The notes under the pieces: generated by a model
What the model was told of the DNA's origin: nothing
What the model saw: only the letters and a program-made list of their open reading frames with translations
Database searches by the model: none
Program-made: the position numbers and the translations under genes
Part shown: positions 9,602 to 19,700 of the stretch, piece by piece
Layout of the letters: each line of letters begins with the position of its first letter
Position numbering within the stretch: position 1 is the first letter of the stretch
DNA from: Janthinobacterium lividum PAMC 25724
GTDB taxonomy: Bacteria; Pseudomonadota; Gammaproteobacteria; Burkholderiales; Burkholderiaceae_D
Direction: 5' to 3'
NCBI GenBank assembly: GCA_000242815.2
Contig: AHHB01000032.1
Location: forward strand, 248,001-312,000
DNA: 64,000 nt

Positions 9602-12600
9602 ATGGATATGATGAATACCAAAACCCCGATCGATTCCTTCAGCTTTCGCCGCATCCTCGCCCGTAACGTGACCTTGCCGCTGGTCATCGGGGTCGTTACG
9701 GCGCTCGTGTTTGTCGGCCTGATCGCCTACCTGCTCTCGGCGCTGCGCTCGGTCGAGCATTCCGAACGGGTGATCGGTAATGCAAACGAGGTCATGAAGT
9801 TGTCGGTCGACCTGGAAACGGGCATGCGCGGCTACCTGCTGACGGGCGATGAAACGTTTTTGGCCCCGTACAAATCGGGCAAGGCAAAAATCAGCGTCGA
9901 AATGACTACCCTGCTCGACCTGGTCTCCGACAGCGCCATCCAGGTCGATCGTTTGCGGCGCATCCGCGCGCTGCAAAAACAGTGGATGGAATACGCCGAA
10001 AGCGTGATCGCGCAACGCCGCAGCAACCAGGAATTTCTCGCACGCGTGCGCCAGGGTGAAGGCAAGCTGGAGTTTGATGAAATTCGCCGCGATTTTCTTA
10101 CCTTCCTGTCCATGGAGCAGCGCTTGCGCCAGGAACGCGCCGATACAGCCGAGAGCCGCACCATACTCGCCGTACTGGTATTCCTCGTCCTCAGCCTGGG
10201 CATGTCCGGCTTGCTGGCCTATTTGGGACGGCGCGAACTGCTGCGGCTATCCGACATCTACAACGATGCGCTCGAACAGCGCGGCAAGGACAACGACGTG
10301 CTGCAGGAGCAAGCCTGGCTGCGCACGGGGCAGACCGAATTGGCGGCTCACACCAGCGGCCAGCTAGGCCTGCAGCAACTGGGGCGGCACGTGCTCGATT
10401 TCCTCGCCCACCGGCTCGACGTGGCCGTGGCCACCCTGTACGTCGTCGACGACGATGGTAGTCTGCGTCGCACGGCCGTATACGGCTTCAGGCAACAGGG
10501 CGTGCAGGACAAGCAGGTGATCAAGCTGGGCGAAGGCCTGGTGGGCGAGACAGCGCGAGAAAAACGCCTCAAGCATGTGCAGCAAGTACCCGACAATTAT
10601 CTGAGCGTGACATCGAGCCTGGGCAGCGGCACGCCGCTGGAACTGATCCTGGTGCCCGTCAGCAATGAAGGCATCGTCAACGGCGTCATCGAACTGGGCT
10701 TTACGCATCGCGTCAGCGCCCGTGCCAAGCAATGGCTGAACCTGATTGCCGCCAATGTCGGCACCTCGCTGGAAGCGGCCCTGTACCGCCAGCGCCTGCA
10801 AAACGTGCTGGAAGAAACCCAGCAACTGAATGAAGAGCTGGAAGTGCAGCAGGAAGAATTGCGCACCGCTAACGAGGAGCTGGGCGAGCAGTCGCGCGTG
10901 CTGGAACAGTCGCAAGCCCACCTGGAAGAGCAAAAGGCGGCGCTGGAACAGTCGAATCAGCAACTGGCCGTGCAGGCGCTGTCGCTGGACCAGAAAAACA
11001 TGGCCATCGTCCAGGCACATGCCCAGCTCGAGGCGCGCGCCGAAGAGCTGCAGCGGGCCAGCCGCTATAAATCGGAATTCCTGGCAAATATGTCGCACGA
11101 GCTGCGCACGCCGCTGAACAGCTCGCTGATCCTGTCCAAGCTGCTGTCAGACAACACCAGCGGCAACCTGACGGCGGAACAAGTGACGTTTGCGCAAACC
11201 ATTTATTCGGCCGGCAACGATTTATTGAGCCTTATCAACGATATCCTCGACATTTCCAAGGTCGAAGCGGGCAAGCTGGAATTGACGCCGGCAGCCGTGC
11301 CCTTCGACGAACTGCTCAGCAGCATGAAGATGCTGTTTGGCGCCCAGGCGCAGCAAAAGAAACTCGTTTTCACTACGAGCGTCGCGCCGGACGCGCCGCC
11401 GTCGTTGCTCAGCGACCGCCAGCGCCTGGAGCAAATCTTGAAAAACCTGTTGTCGAACGCCATCAAATTTACCGATACCGGCACGGTGTCCTTGCACGTC
11501 AGCACCGATGCGGCCGGCCAGGTACGCTTCCAGGTGCAAGATACCGGCATCGGCATCGCCACTGAGCAGCAGCAAAAAGTGTTCGACGCCTTCCACCAGG
11601 CCGACGGCACCACCAGCCGCCGCTATGGCGGCACGGGCCTGGGCCTGTCAATCTCGCGCGACCTGGCAGCCTTGCTGGGCGGCAGCATCGAGCTGACCAG
11701 CACGCCAAGCCAGGGCAGCACGTTTTCCTTGCTGCTGCCGGCGGTCATGCCGGAACGTGTGGCGACAATGACTCAGCAGCAGCAGCCTGCACAAATCAGC
11801 GCCACGCCGCCCAGGGCAACGCCCGCCGTCCAGCCCGTCCCGTTAGCCACCTTCCTCGACGACCGCAACAGCGTGGCCGCCGGCAAGACCGGCCAGCGTT
11901 CCGTGTTGGTGATCGAGGATGAACCGGCGTTTGCCGGCATCCTGTTCGAGCTCGCGCATGAAATGCAATACCGCTGCCTGGTGGCCCATGGCGCCGACGA
12001 AGGCTTACGACTGGCGCAACAATTCCTGCCCGATGCCATCCTGCTCGACATGGGCTTGCCCGACCGCCCGGGCTTGCTGGTGTTGCAGCAGTTGAAGGAA
12101 AACCCGCTGACACGCCACATTCCGGTGCACATCGTGTCCGGCAATGACCAGATCCAGGAAGCCATGCAACTGGGCGCCGTCGGTTATGCCACCAAGCCGC
12201 GCACGCGCGAGCAGTTGAAGGAAGTGTTCCGCAAGCTCGAGTCGAAGTTCACGCAAAAGATGAAGCGCATCTTGCTGGTCGAGGACGATCAACGCCAGCG
12301 CGAAAGCGTGGTCCACCTGATCAGCGATGACGACGTGGAAATCACCGCCGTGGCGCTCGGCGAGCAGGCGCTGGAATTACTGAAGACACAGATTTTCGAC
12401 TGCATGATCATCGACTTGAAACTGCCCGATATCGAGGGTAACGAATTGCTCGAACGCATGGAACATGAAGAACTGTGTTCGTTCCCGCCCGTTATCGTCT
12501 ACACGGGCCGCAACTTGAGCCGCGAGGAAGAGGCGGATCTGATGAAGTATTCACGCTCCATCATCATCAAGGGCGCCCGCTCGCCCGAGCGCCTACTCGA

Positions 12601-13078
12601 CGAAGTGACCTTATTCCTGCACAAGGTGGAATCGGAACTGTCGAGCGAGCGCCAGGGCATGCTGCAGCAGGTGCGCAGCCGCGAACGCGTGTTTGAGGGA
12701 CGCAAGATTTTGCTGGTCGATGACGATGTGCGCAACATCTTTGCGCTGACGAATGCGCTGGAGCAGAAAGGCGTGGTGGTGGAAATTGGCCGCAACGGCT
12801 TCGAAGCCATCAGCAAGCTCAACAGCGTGGACGATATCGATCTGGTGTTAATGGATGTCATGATGCCCGGCATGGATGGCCTGGAAGCGACGCGGCTGAT
12901 CCGCGCCGATGGCCGCTATAACAAACTGCCCATCATCGCCATTACCGCCAAGGCCATGAAAAATGACCAGGAAGAATGCCTGCAGGCGGGCGCCTCCGAT
13001 TACCTGGCCAAGCCGATTGACCTGGACCGTTTGTATTCGCTGCTGCGCGTGTGGATGCCGAAAATGGAACGCATCTGA
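9602..13078 (+). CDS. Hybrid sensor histidine kinase: CHASE3-GAF-HisKA-HATPase with three receivers
   Basis: The 1158-residue protein reads as: membrane helix (about 23-45), CHASE3 periplasmic domain (to ~185, with DLETGMRGYLLTGDE), second helix (~187-208), GAF domain (~243-395), Gln/Glu-rich coiled coil (~400-485), HisKA with phospho-acceptor His near 499 (SHELRTPLN), HATPase (~600-713, GGTGLGLSISRDL), then receivers at ~765-880, 886-1006 and 1033-1154. All three receivers keep the phospho-Asp (LLDMGLPD, IIDLKLPD, LMDVMMP) and a Lys, so a multistep phosphorelay is possible. No DNA-binding output is present. The start is uncertain among ATGs at 9602, 9608 and 9611. The stop overlaps the cheR-like start. 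Confidence 0.9.
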   Translation: MDMMNTKTPIDSFSFRRILARNVTLPLVIGVVTALVFVGLIAYLLSALRSVEHSERVIGNANEVMKLSVDLETGMRGYLLTGDETFLAPYKSGKAKISVEMTTLLDLVSDSAIQVDRLRRIRALQKQWMEYAESVIAQRRSNQEFLARVRQGEGKLEFDEIRRDFLTFLSMEQRLRQERADTAESRTILAVLVFLVLSLGMSGLLAYLGRRELLRLSDIYNDALEQRGKDNDVLQEQAWLRTGQTELAAHTSGQLGLQQLGRHVLDFLAHRLDVAVATLYVVDDDGSLRRTAVYGFRQQGVQDKQVIKLGEGLVGETAREKRLKHVQQVPDNYLSVTSSLGSGTPLELILVPVSNEGIVNGVIELGFTHRVSARAKQWLNLIAANVGTSLEAALYRQRLQNVLEETQQLNEELEVQQEELRTANEELGEQSRVLEQSQAHLEEQKAALEQSNQQLAVQALSLDQKNMAIVQAHAQLEARAEELQRASRYKSEFLANMSHELRTPLNSSLILSKLLSDNTSGNLTAEQVTFAQTIYSAGNDLLSLINDILDISKVEAGKLELTPAAVPFDELLSSMKMLFGAQAQQKKLVFTTSVAPDAPPSLLSDRQRLEQILKNLLSNAIKFTDTGTVSLHVSTDAAGQVRFQVQDTGIGIATEQQQKVFDAFHQADGTTSRRYGGTGLGLSISRDLAALLGGSIELTSTPSQGSTFSLLLPAVMPERVATMTQQQQPAQISATPPRATPAVQPVPLATFLDDRNSVAAGKTGQRSVLVIEDEPAFAGILFELAHEMQYRCLVAHGADEGLRLAQQFLPDAILLDMGLPDRPGLLVLQQLKENPLTRHIPVHIVSGNDQIQEAMQLGAVGYATKPRTREQLKEVFRKLESKFTQKMKRILLVEDDQRQRESVVHLISDDDVEITAVALGEQALELLKTQIFDCMIIDLKLPDIEGNELLERMEHEELCSFPPVIVYTGRNLSREEEADLMKYSRSIIIKGARSPERLLDEVTLFLHKVESELSSERQGMLQQVRSRERVFEGRKILLVDDDVRNIFALTNALEQKGVVVEIGRNGFEAISKLNSVDDIDLVLMDVMMPGMDGLEATRLIRADGRYNKLPIIAITAKAMKNDQEECLQAGASDYLAKPIDLDRLYSLLRVWMPKMERI

Positions 13079-13968
13079 TGCCCCTGCATACCACGGACAC
13101 GCAACTGCATGCACTGATGGAGGCGATCTGTCAGCGCTACAGCTATGATTTTCGCAACTATTCCCTGCCCTCGCAGCGGCGTCGCCTGAACCAGGCGCTA
13201 GAGCGCTTCGCTTGCGCGGACTTGCCTGCCCTGCAGCAACTGGTGCTGGACGACCCTGCCGCTTTTGGCAAGCTGTTGCAGATGTTGACCGTGCCAGTCA
13301 CGCAAATGTTTCGCGACCCGGCTTTTTTCCTCGCCGTGCGCCAACACGTGGTACCCGTGCTGAAAACCTATCCATCGCCGACGATCTGGGTGGCCGGTTG
13401 CTGCACGGGCGAGGAAGCGCTGTCGCTGGCCATCGTGCTGCACGAGGAAGGCTTGCTTGAGCGCAGCACAATTTACGCCACCGACATCAATCCGCAAGCG
13501 CTGGCCACGGCCGCGCGCGGCGCCTATCGGCTGCAGCGCCTGTCCGACTATGGCGACAACTACCAGGCCGCCGGCGGCCTGGGCAGGCTGGCCGATTACT
13601 ACACGGTCGAGCATGCTACCGCGCAGTTCGACCAGCGCCTGCTCGACAGGATCAACTTTGCCGACCACAGCCTGTCCACGGACAGTGTCTTTATTGAAGC
13701 GCAATTGATTTTATGCCGCAACGTGTTGATTTACTTCAATAAAACCTTGCAGGAACGCGCTCTGGGTTTGTTCCACGACGCGCTGTGCCATCGCGGCTTC
13801 CTCGGCCTGGGCAGCAAGGAAAGTACCCATTTCACGCGCTTTGCCGTAGGCTTCGACCCATTGCCGGGCGCCGAAAAGCTCTACCGCAAGCGTGCGCTGT
13901 CGCACGCCGCCCCCCCCCCCATTACGCTGCACGGCATGGCCATGCCAGGAATGAAACATGACAATTGA
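13078..13968 (+). CDS. CheR-family protein-glutamate methyltransferase
   Basis: This 296-residue protein has the small N-terminal helical CheR domain (about 8-70) and the SAM-dependent methyltransferase domain (to ~270). Motifs include VTQMFRDPAFF, the SAM-binding loop VAGCCTGEEALSLAI, ATDINPQALATAARG and LCRNVLIYFNK. The start ATG shares its A with the TGA of the kinase upstream, so the two are coupled. No CheB methylesterase or MCP gene is nearby, so its target is unknown and may be a signalling partner other than a chemoreceptor (inference). Near the 3' end an 11-base C run encodes Pro-Pro-Pro beyond the conserved domain. The stop overlaps the next gene by 11 bases. Confidence 0.9.
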   Translation: MPLHTTDTQLHALMEAICQRYSYDFRNYSLPSQRRRLNQALERFACADLPALQQLVLDDPAAFGKLLQMLTVPVTQMFRDPAFFLAVRQHVVPVLKTYPSPTIWVAGCCTGEEALSLAIVLHEEGLLERSTIYATDINPQALATAARGAYRLQRLSDYGDNYQAAGGLGRLADYYTVEHATAQFDQRLLDRINFADHSLSTDSVFIEAQLILCRNVLIYFNKTLQERALGLFHDALCHRGFLGLGSKESTHFTRFAVGFDPLPGAEKLYRKRALSHAAPPPITLHGMAMPGMKHDN

Positions 13969-15147
13969 AACAAGTACCAAACTGCTTATCGTCGACGACT
14001 TGCCGGAAAACCTGCGCGCGCTCAATGCCCTGATCCGCGAGAGCGACCGCAGTGTCTACCAGGCATCGTCCGGCGAAGAAGCGCTGACCCTGCTGCTCGA
14101 GCACGATTTCGCGCTGGCCATCCTCGACGTGCAAATGCCGGAAATGGATGGTTTTGAGTTGGCGCAATTGATGCGCGGCACGGAAAAAACGCGCCATATT
14201 CCCATCGTCTTCGTCACCGCGGCCGGCAAGGAAATGAATTTCGCTTTCCAGGGCTATGAAAGCGGCGCCGTCGACTTCCTGCATAAGCCGCTCGACATCA
14301 ATGCCGTGCAAAGCAAGGTCAACGTCTTCGTGGCACTGCACCAGCAGCGCAGCGAGACGCGGCGCCAGGTGCAGGCGCTCGAACACAGCCGTCAGCAGCA
14401 GGAAGCGTTATTAAAACAATTACGCGTCACCCAGGCAGAGCTGCAACGCTCGCTGCGCCTGCGCGACGAATTTATGTCCATGGTGGCGCACGAGCTGCGC
14501 ACGCCCTTGAATACCTTGTTCCTGGAAACACAGATGCGCACCGTCAACTGGAACGGGGCAATCTCGCCGCCTTCGAACCGGATAAGCTCAACAAGATGGT
14601 GGCGCGCGACGGGCGGCAAATCCGCAGCATGGTGCGCCTGATCGACGACATGCTCGATGTGTCGCGCATCAGCAGCGGCAAGCTGTCGATCCGCCGCGTA
14701 GCGGTCGACCTGGTCGGCCTGGTGCGCCGCGTGGCAGACGACCTGGGCGCATGTGCAGCGGCCACGGGCAGCGTGCTCGAAGTGCTGGCATTCGAACCCA
14801 TCGACGGTAACTGGGATGTCTTCCGCGTGGAACAGATCGTTGTGAACCTGATCAGTAATGCCTTGCGCTATGGCCAGGGCCAGCCGGTCGAAATCAGCCT
14901 CGCGCGCACGCAGAACAGCGCCATCATCGAAGTGCGCGACCATGGCATCGGCATCAGTGCGCGCGACCAGGAACGCATCTTCGACGCCTTCGAGCGCGTC
15001 ATGCACCAGGACCACACGGGCGGCCTGGGCCTGGGCCTGTTCATTACCAAGCAGTTGGTGGACGCGCATGGCGGTGCCATCACTGTGCAAAGCGCGCCCG
15101 GCAACGGCGCCCTGTTCAGCGTCACCCTGCCGCTGTCTGGAAGCTGA
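13958..15147 (+). pseudogene. Receiver-histidine kinase fusion, disrupted by a one-base frameshift
   Basis: The first frame (13958-14641) encodes a receiver (VVDDLPEN-like start LLIVDDLPEN, phospho-Asp in AILDVQMPEMDG, Lys in FLHKPLD), a coiled coil and the HisKA motif MVAHELRTPLNTLF, then turns to nonsense and stops. The rest of HisKA (DDMLDVSRISSGK) and the HATPase domain (LISNALRYG, GGLGLGLFITKQLV) continue in another frame up to 15147. Adding one base near 14548, reading the local codons as AAC CTG GAA instead of AAC TGG AAC, restores an uninterrupted protein of 396 residues. The lesion is either a real mutation or a sequencing error. The gene follows cheR with an 11-base overlap and would belong to the same signalling operon. 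Confidence 0.85.
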
Positions 15148-15191
15148 GGCAGACAAGATAAGCGCACTGTAAGCACACTGCCGCCAGCCGA

Positions 15192-18100
15192 CTACGCGTC
15201 GCGCCGGCGCGTCTTCAGTGCGCCAGCCAATTCTTCCAGGCCAAATGGTTTGCGCAGGAAACGCGCGCTGGCGTCCTGCATCAGGCTGGCGCCCCAGTCG
15301 TGCCCTGACGCAAACACCACGTCCAGTTGCGGCCAGTGCACACGCGCATGGCGCGCCAGTTCCAGGCCGGACATGGTGGGCAGACTGATGTCGGTCACCA
15401 GCACGTCCAGGCCAGGCATGGCCAGCAGGGGCAAGGCCGCCTCGGCGCTGGCCACGGCATGCACGGTATGGCCGAGCATATTGAGCATTTCCGTCGTCAT
15501 TTCACGCGCATCGTCGTTGTCTTCTACCAGCAAGATGCGCCGTCCCGACGGATCGGGCGCGCCCACCAGGCGGCGGTCGGCCAGCAGGTGGCGGATGCGC
15601 CGCGCCAAGTCTTCGCGCCGATAAGGCTTACTCAACAGCTCTACGCCCGGATCCAGCCGGCCACCTTGCATGATGGCATTGTGCGTATAGCCTGAGGTAA
15701 ACAACACGGCCAGTTCCGGCAGCAACAGCCGGGCTTGCTGCGCCAGCTCCTTGCTGCTGACAGGGCCAGGCATGACCACGTCCGTAAACAGCAGGTCGAT
15801 GGCCACGCCCGTGCCCAGCAGGGCCAGTGCCGAGGCGCCATCGTCCGCATGCAGCACGTCGTAGCCCAGGCCGCGCAGCATGTCAACGACAGTATGTTGC
15901 ACGGGAGCATCATCCTCCACCACGAGGATGGTCTCGCTGCCGCCCAGCACAGGCCCCGTCAGGCCCGCTGGCGGCTCGGCCAGCTTTTCCAGCGAACGCG
16001 GCAGATATATTTTGAAGGTTGTGCCGGCACCCGGCGCGCTGTGCACCTTGATGTGGCCCGCGCTCTGGCGGATGAAGCCGTAGGCCATGGACAGGCCCAG
16101 GCCCGTGCCATCGCCTTCGCGCTTGGTGGTAAAGAAGGGCTCGAAAATCTGGTCGATCACGTCGCGCTCCATGCCATGGCCCGTGTCAGTAATGGTCAGC
16201 AGCACGTATTGCCCTTCGAGCACATCGGCATGCAGGCTGGCGTAGGCGGCATCGAGGGTGACGTTGCTCAAGGTAAAAGTAAGGCGTCCGCCCCCCTGCA
16301 TCGCGTCGCGCGCATTGATGGCCATGTTCAGCAGCACGTTTTCCATCTGGTTCGGGTCGACCAAGGTATGCCACAAGCCCTCGCTGATGAAGGTTTCTTC
16401 GCTGACCGCTTCGCCCAGGGCGCGGCGGATCAACTCGTGCATGCGGCGCAGCAAGCTGCCCAGGTCCGTCACCAGCGGCTTCAACGGTTGACGCCGCGCA
16501 AAGGCCAGCAGTTGCGATGACAGTTTGGCGCCACGCTCGACGGCCGAGGCGGCCGAATCGAGTCGCCTGGCCGCCTGCGGATTGTCGGCCACCGTCAGTT
16601 TCAGCAGCTGCAAATTGCCGGAAATGATTTGCAGCACGTTATTAAAATCGTGGGCCACGCCACCGGTCAGCTTGCCTATCGATTCCAGTTTTTGCGCCTG
16701 CAATAACGCTTGCTCGCTGCGCATCAGCGCCAAGCGCGCCTCCTTTTCATCAGTGACATCGCGGCCGATGGCGTGGATCAGCTTTTGCGCTGGCACGGCC
16801 GTCCAGGAAATCCAGCGGTAGCCGCCATCGCGGCGCCGGTAGCGGTTTTCCATGCGCAAGGTGGGCGCGCCATGGGCCAGGCGCGACAAATCCTGCAAAG
16901 CCGCCATGCGGTCGTCGGGATGCACGAGGCTGATGAAATCCATGCCCAGCGATTCGATTTCAGGACGTTCGAGGATTTCACTCCAGGCGGGATTGACAGC
17001 GATAATCATGCCGGCCAGGTCGGCCACCAGCATGATGTCGGTCGACAGCCGCCACATGCGGTCGCGGTCCGCCGTACGGTTGGCCATTTCCACTTCCAGC
17101 GAGGAATTGAGGTAGGCCATCTTTTCCAGCACGTTTTTCTGCTCCTGCACGTCGGTATTCGTGCCCACCCAGCGCAGCACCGTGCCTGTCTCGTCGAACA
17201 ACGGCAAGGCGCGTGCCAGGAACCAGCGGTAGGCGCCGTCACTGGCGCGGCGCATGCGGAACTCGTATTCGTAAGCGCTGGCCGTGGCAACGGCCCGTTC
17301 CCAGCTTTGCTGCATGGCCTGCACGTCGTCCGGATGCATGCAGTGGCGAAAGCCGCTGGAGACCAGGGACTTCATCGACTGCCCCGTGTATTCGCACACC
17401 TGTTCATTGACCCAATAGGTGGCGCCGCTGCCATGCGCCAGCCAAGCCTGGTTGGGCATGGCCGAGGCGAGCGAACGGAACTGCGCCTCACTGTCGAGCA
17501 AGGCATTGCGCGCCTGCCAGTGCTGGTCAATATCCTCGCAGGAGCCATACCATTTCGCCGGCTGGCCGCGCGCGTCGAGCCGGCAATAGGCGCGTGTATG
17601 CACCCAGCGATACAAACCGTTTTGCCAGCGCACCCGCATCTCTTGGTCGAAAGGCTGGCCGCTGTCCACCGATGCGCGCCACGCCGCCAGACAATGGGGC
17701 ACATCGTCGGTATGCAGGGCATCGAGCCAGTTGCTGCCCAGGCCGCTGCAGCCGGTCCATTCGCGCCAGCGCTGCGCCACATAGTCGAGCTTACCGTCGG
17801 GGTCGGCCGTCCACAGCACTTGCGTGTTCAGCTCGATGGCGTAATGAAAGTGTTGCTCGCTATCGTGCAGCGCTTTTTCCAGCTGGCCCCGCTCGATGAC
17901 ATGCGCGGCCACGCGCGCGGCCAACACCAGCAATTCGATTTCGGGTTGCGTGGGATAACATGGGGCCTGGAAAAACAGGCCCAGCACGCCCAGGATATGC
18001 CCCTTGGCACCGAAGACGGGGGCGACCCAGCAGGCGCGATAGCCATGCAGCATGGCTTCCTTGCGGCCCGCGCTCCAGTGGGCGTCGCGCGAGATGTCGC

Positions 18101-18389
18101 CGCAATACACGGGCGCACCGGAAAAGGCCGCCGTGCCGAACGGCGAAGCTTCTGCGCCGCCGTGGCGCACGGCCATACACAAGTCTTGCGGCAGGCTAGG
18201 GGCCGACAAAGCGTAAAAGCGGTCGGCGTCATCGATCAGCACGAGACAGGCATGTGCGCCGCCCTCGGCCAGGTCTTGCAGCGCCAGTAACAAATGTTCC
18301 AGCGCATGGGGCAAGTCGGTGCCTGCGGCGATATTGCCCAGCGCGCTATGCTCTGCGTCCAGCAAGGAAAGAATGTTGTTTGCGTGCAC
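15192..18389 (-). CDS. Soluble hybrid histidine kinase: GAF, three PAS, HisKA, HATPase, two receivers
   Basis: With the GTG at 18389 the protein has 1065 residues: GAF (about 20-170), PAS domains near 175-297, 298-420 and 440-545 (each with W/R-rich PAS-PAC signatures such as [12 protein letters not shown]), HisKA (~570-640, [12 protein letters not shown]), HATPase (~650-795, [12 protein letters not shown]), and receivers at ~816-930 and 945-1060 with Asp in [10 protein letters not shown] and VLVTDISLP. There is no membrane helix, so it senses a cytoplasmic cue. The frame is open to another GTG at 18470; neither start has a clear ribosome site, and the extra 27 residues look non-conserved. 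Convergent with the upstream signalling operon. Confidence 0.87.
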   Translation of the reverse strand: MHANNILSLLDAEHSALGNIAAGTDLPHALEHLLLALQDLAEGGAHACLVLIDDADRFYALSAPSLPQDLCMAVRHGGAEASPFGTAAFSGAPVYCGDISRDAHWSAGRKEAMLHGYRACWVAPVFGAKGHILGVLGLFFQAPCYPTQPEIELLVLAARVAAHVIERGQLEKALHDSEQHFHYAIELNTQVLWTADPDGKLDYVAQRWREWTGCSGLGSNWLDALHTDDVPHCLAAWRASVDSGQPFDQEMRVRWQNGLYRWVHTRAYCRLDARGQPAKWYGSCEDIDQHWQARNALLDSEAQFRSLASAMPNQAWLAHGSGATYWVNEQVCEYTGQSMKSLVSSGFRHCMHPDDVQAMQQSWERAVATASAYEYEFRMRRASDGAYRWFLARALPLFDETGTVLRWVGTNTDVQEQKNVLEKMAYLNSSLEVEMANRTADRDRMWRLSTDIMLVADLAGMIIAVNPAWSEILERPEIESLGMDFISLVHPDDRMAALQDLSRLAHGAPTLRMENRYRRRDGGYRWISWTAVPAQKLIHAIGRDVTDEKEARLALMRSEQALLQAQKLESIGKLTGGVAHDFNNVLQIISGNLQLLKLTVADNPQAARRLDSAASAVERGAKLSSQLLAFARRQPLKPLVTDLGSLLRRMHELIRRALGEAVSEETFISEGLWHTLVDPNQMENVLLNMAINARDAMQGGGRLTFTLSNVTLDAAYASLHADVLEGQYVLLTITDTGHGMERDVIDQIFEPFFTTKREGDGTGLGLSMAYGFIRQSAGHIKVHSAPGAGTTFKIYLPRSLEKLAEPPAGLTGPVLGGSETILVVEDDAPVQHTVVDMLRGLGYDVLHADDGASALALLGTGVAIDLLFTDVVMPGPVSSKELAQQARLLLPELAVLFTSGYTHNAIMQGGRLDPGVELLSKPYRREDLARRIRHLLADRRLVGAPDPSGRRILLVEDNDDAREMTTEMLNMLGHTVHAVASAEAALPLLAMPGLDVLVTDISLPTMSGLELARHARVHWPQLDVVFASGHDWGASLMQDASARFLRKPFGLEELAGALKTRRRDA

Positions 18390-18516
18390 CGTGTCGACAA
18401 GGGGAAAACTGATGCCCGAAATATACCATGGGGCAGCCCTCTTCCAGCTAAAACAGCGTTCTGCGACCACGCGGCGCTATGCTAAAGTAGTGTTCTGTTC
18501 TCAAGCGAAACCAACG

Positions 18517-19407
18517 ATGTCCACCTTCTTGCCATCCGCCCTGCTCGCCTCCGTCGACGGCGCCGTCGTCGCGCCCATGAGCCTGGACGATTACCTGGCC
18601 CTGGACGGCCCCGCGCCCACGGCGCACATCGCGTATGGCTGCGCGCCGTCGCAATACGCCCAGCTGTTCCGGCCCGAAGGCAGCGGGCCTTTCCCCGTCG
18701 TCGTACTGGTGCATGGCGGCTGCTGGACGCTGGCCTTCGGCGGTATCGAGCAGATGGGCAACGTGGCAGGCGCGCTCGCCGCGCAAGGCATTGCCGTCTG
18801 GAATGTGGAATACCGTCGGGTCGACGAGCCGGGCGGCGGCTATCCAGGCACCTATGCAGACATGCACGCGGCGCTGGACAGCCTGCAGCAGCACGCCGCC
18901 CTGTACCAGCTCGACGTGAAGCGCATCATGGCCATGGGCCACTCGGCCGGAGGCCAGTTGGTGCAATGGATCGCCGGGCGCGAAAAACTGCCGAAGAATA
19001 GTCCGCTGTACCGAGACCAGTACTTGCCAGTGCCGCATATCCTCAGCCTGGGCGGCCTGGCCGATCTGCGCCACGAACGCGATTTGATCAAGCGCAGCTG
19101 CGAACGCGACATCGAGCAATTGGCAGGCTGCGCCAGTACTGAGCGCCCCGACATCTACAGCGACACCAACGCGGCCGACCTGATACCGAATGGCAGCCGC
19201 ACCGTGCTCGCTACCGGCGAGCTCGACACCATCTCGCCACCGCGCGTCGCGCACGACTATGCGGCCAGGGCCAACTTGGCCGGCGACCAGGCACAAGTGC
19301 TGATTTTACCCGGCGCCAGCCACTACGACGAGATCTCGGCCACGTCGAATGCGTGGCAGATGATTTTACCGGTGATCAAACAGATGCTGGGAATCGAGGC
19401 AAAATGA
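18517..19407 (+). CDS. Alpha/beta-hydrolase (esterase / kynurenine formamidase-like)
   Basis: This 296-residue protein has the alpha/beta-hydrolase landmarks of the BD-FAE/kynurenine-formamidase-like group: oxyanion motif VHGGCW, nucleophile elbow MGHSAGG (Ser), an acid residue in TGELDTISPP and the catalytic His in GASHYDEI. The nearest comparison is with small-ester or N-formylkynurenine hydrolases, but no kynurenine genes are adjacent and substrate cannot be assigned. The ATG at 18517 was chosen since the domain starts soon after it; the longer upstream frame overlaps the divergent kinase gene. No obvious ribosome site. Confidence 0.78.
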   Translation: MSTFLPSALLASVDGAVVAPMSLDDYLALDGPAPTAHIAYGCAPSQYAQLFRPEGSGPFPVVVLVHGGCWTLAFGGIEQMGNVAGALAAQGIAVWNVEYRRVDEPGGGYPGTYADMHAALDSLQQHAALYQLDVKRIMAMGHSAGGQLVQWIAGREKLPKNSPLYRDQYLPVPHILSLGGLADLRHERDLIKRSCERDIEQLAGCASTERPDIYSDTNAADLIPNGSRTVLATGELDTISPPRVAHDYAARANLAGDQAQVLILPGASHYDEISATSNAWQMILPVIKQMLGIEAK

Positions 19408-19669
19408 AGCGCCCATCGTCTGCTTCCTTGGAGCCGCGCATGCGTTCGATTGGTGGCGTGCAGGCTTGGTCGCTATATTTTGCGCAACAATCGCCTTCAT
19501 CTGTGCCTCAAAAAAGAGTGAGCCCAGCTTGCGTCCAGCTAGGCTAAGCTACGTCAAGCTGCTGTAGATAGGCGACCAGGACGATAAGGTAGAAAAAACA
19601 CTACTTCGGGGTCCGCCGAAAAGTCTGCATCCAAGCTCAATCGTCCACGATTGCGCTTCGATGAGAAGA

Positions 19670-19695
19670 CGGGGCGACAAGGCCCCGGGGTTTTT
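19670..19695 (+). terminator. Possible terminator between the hydrolase and the convergent dehydrogenase
   Basis: CGGGGC (19670-19675) pairs with GCCCCG (19682-19687) around a 6-base loop and is followed by GGG and five T. The stem is short and the T run is offset, so the call is tentative. The rest of 19408-19700 shows no gene. Confidence 0.4.
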
Positions 19696-19700
19696 CGGAC

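Noticed and set aside
16710-18290. 526-codon plus-strand frame opposite the PAS hybrid kinase
   Set aside because: Shadow frame of a clear kinase gene; composition is skewed (Arg/His/Gln/Ala) and no motif is present.
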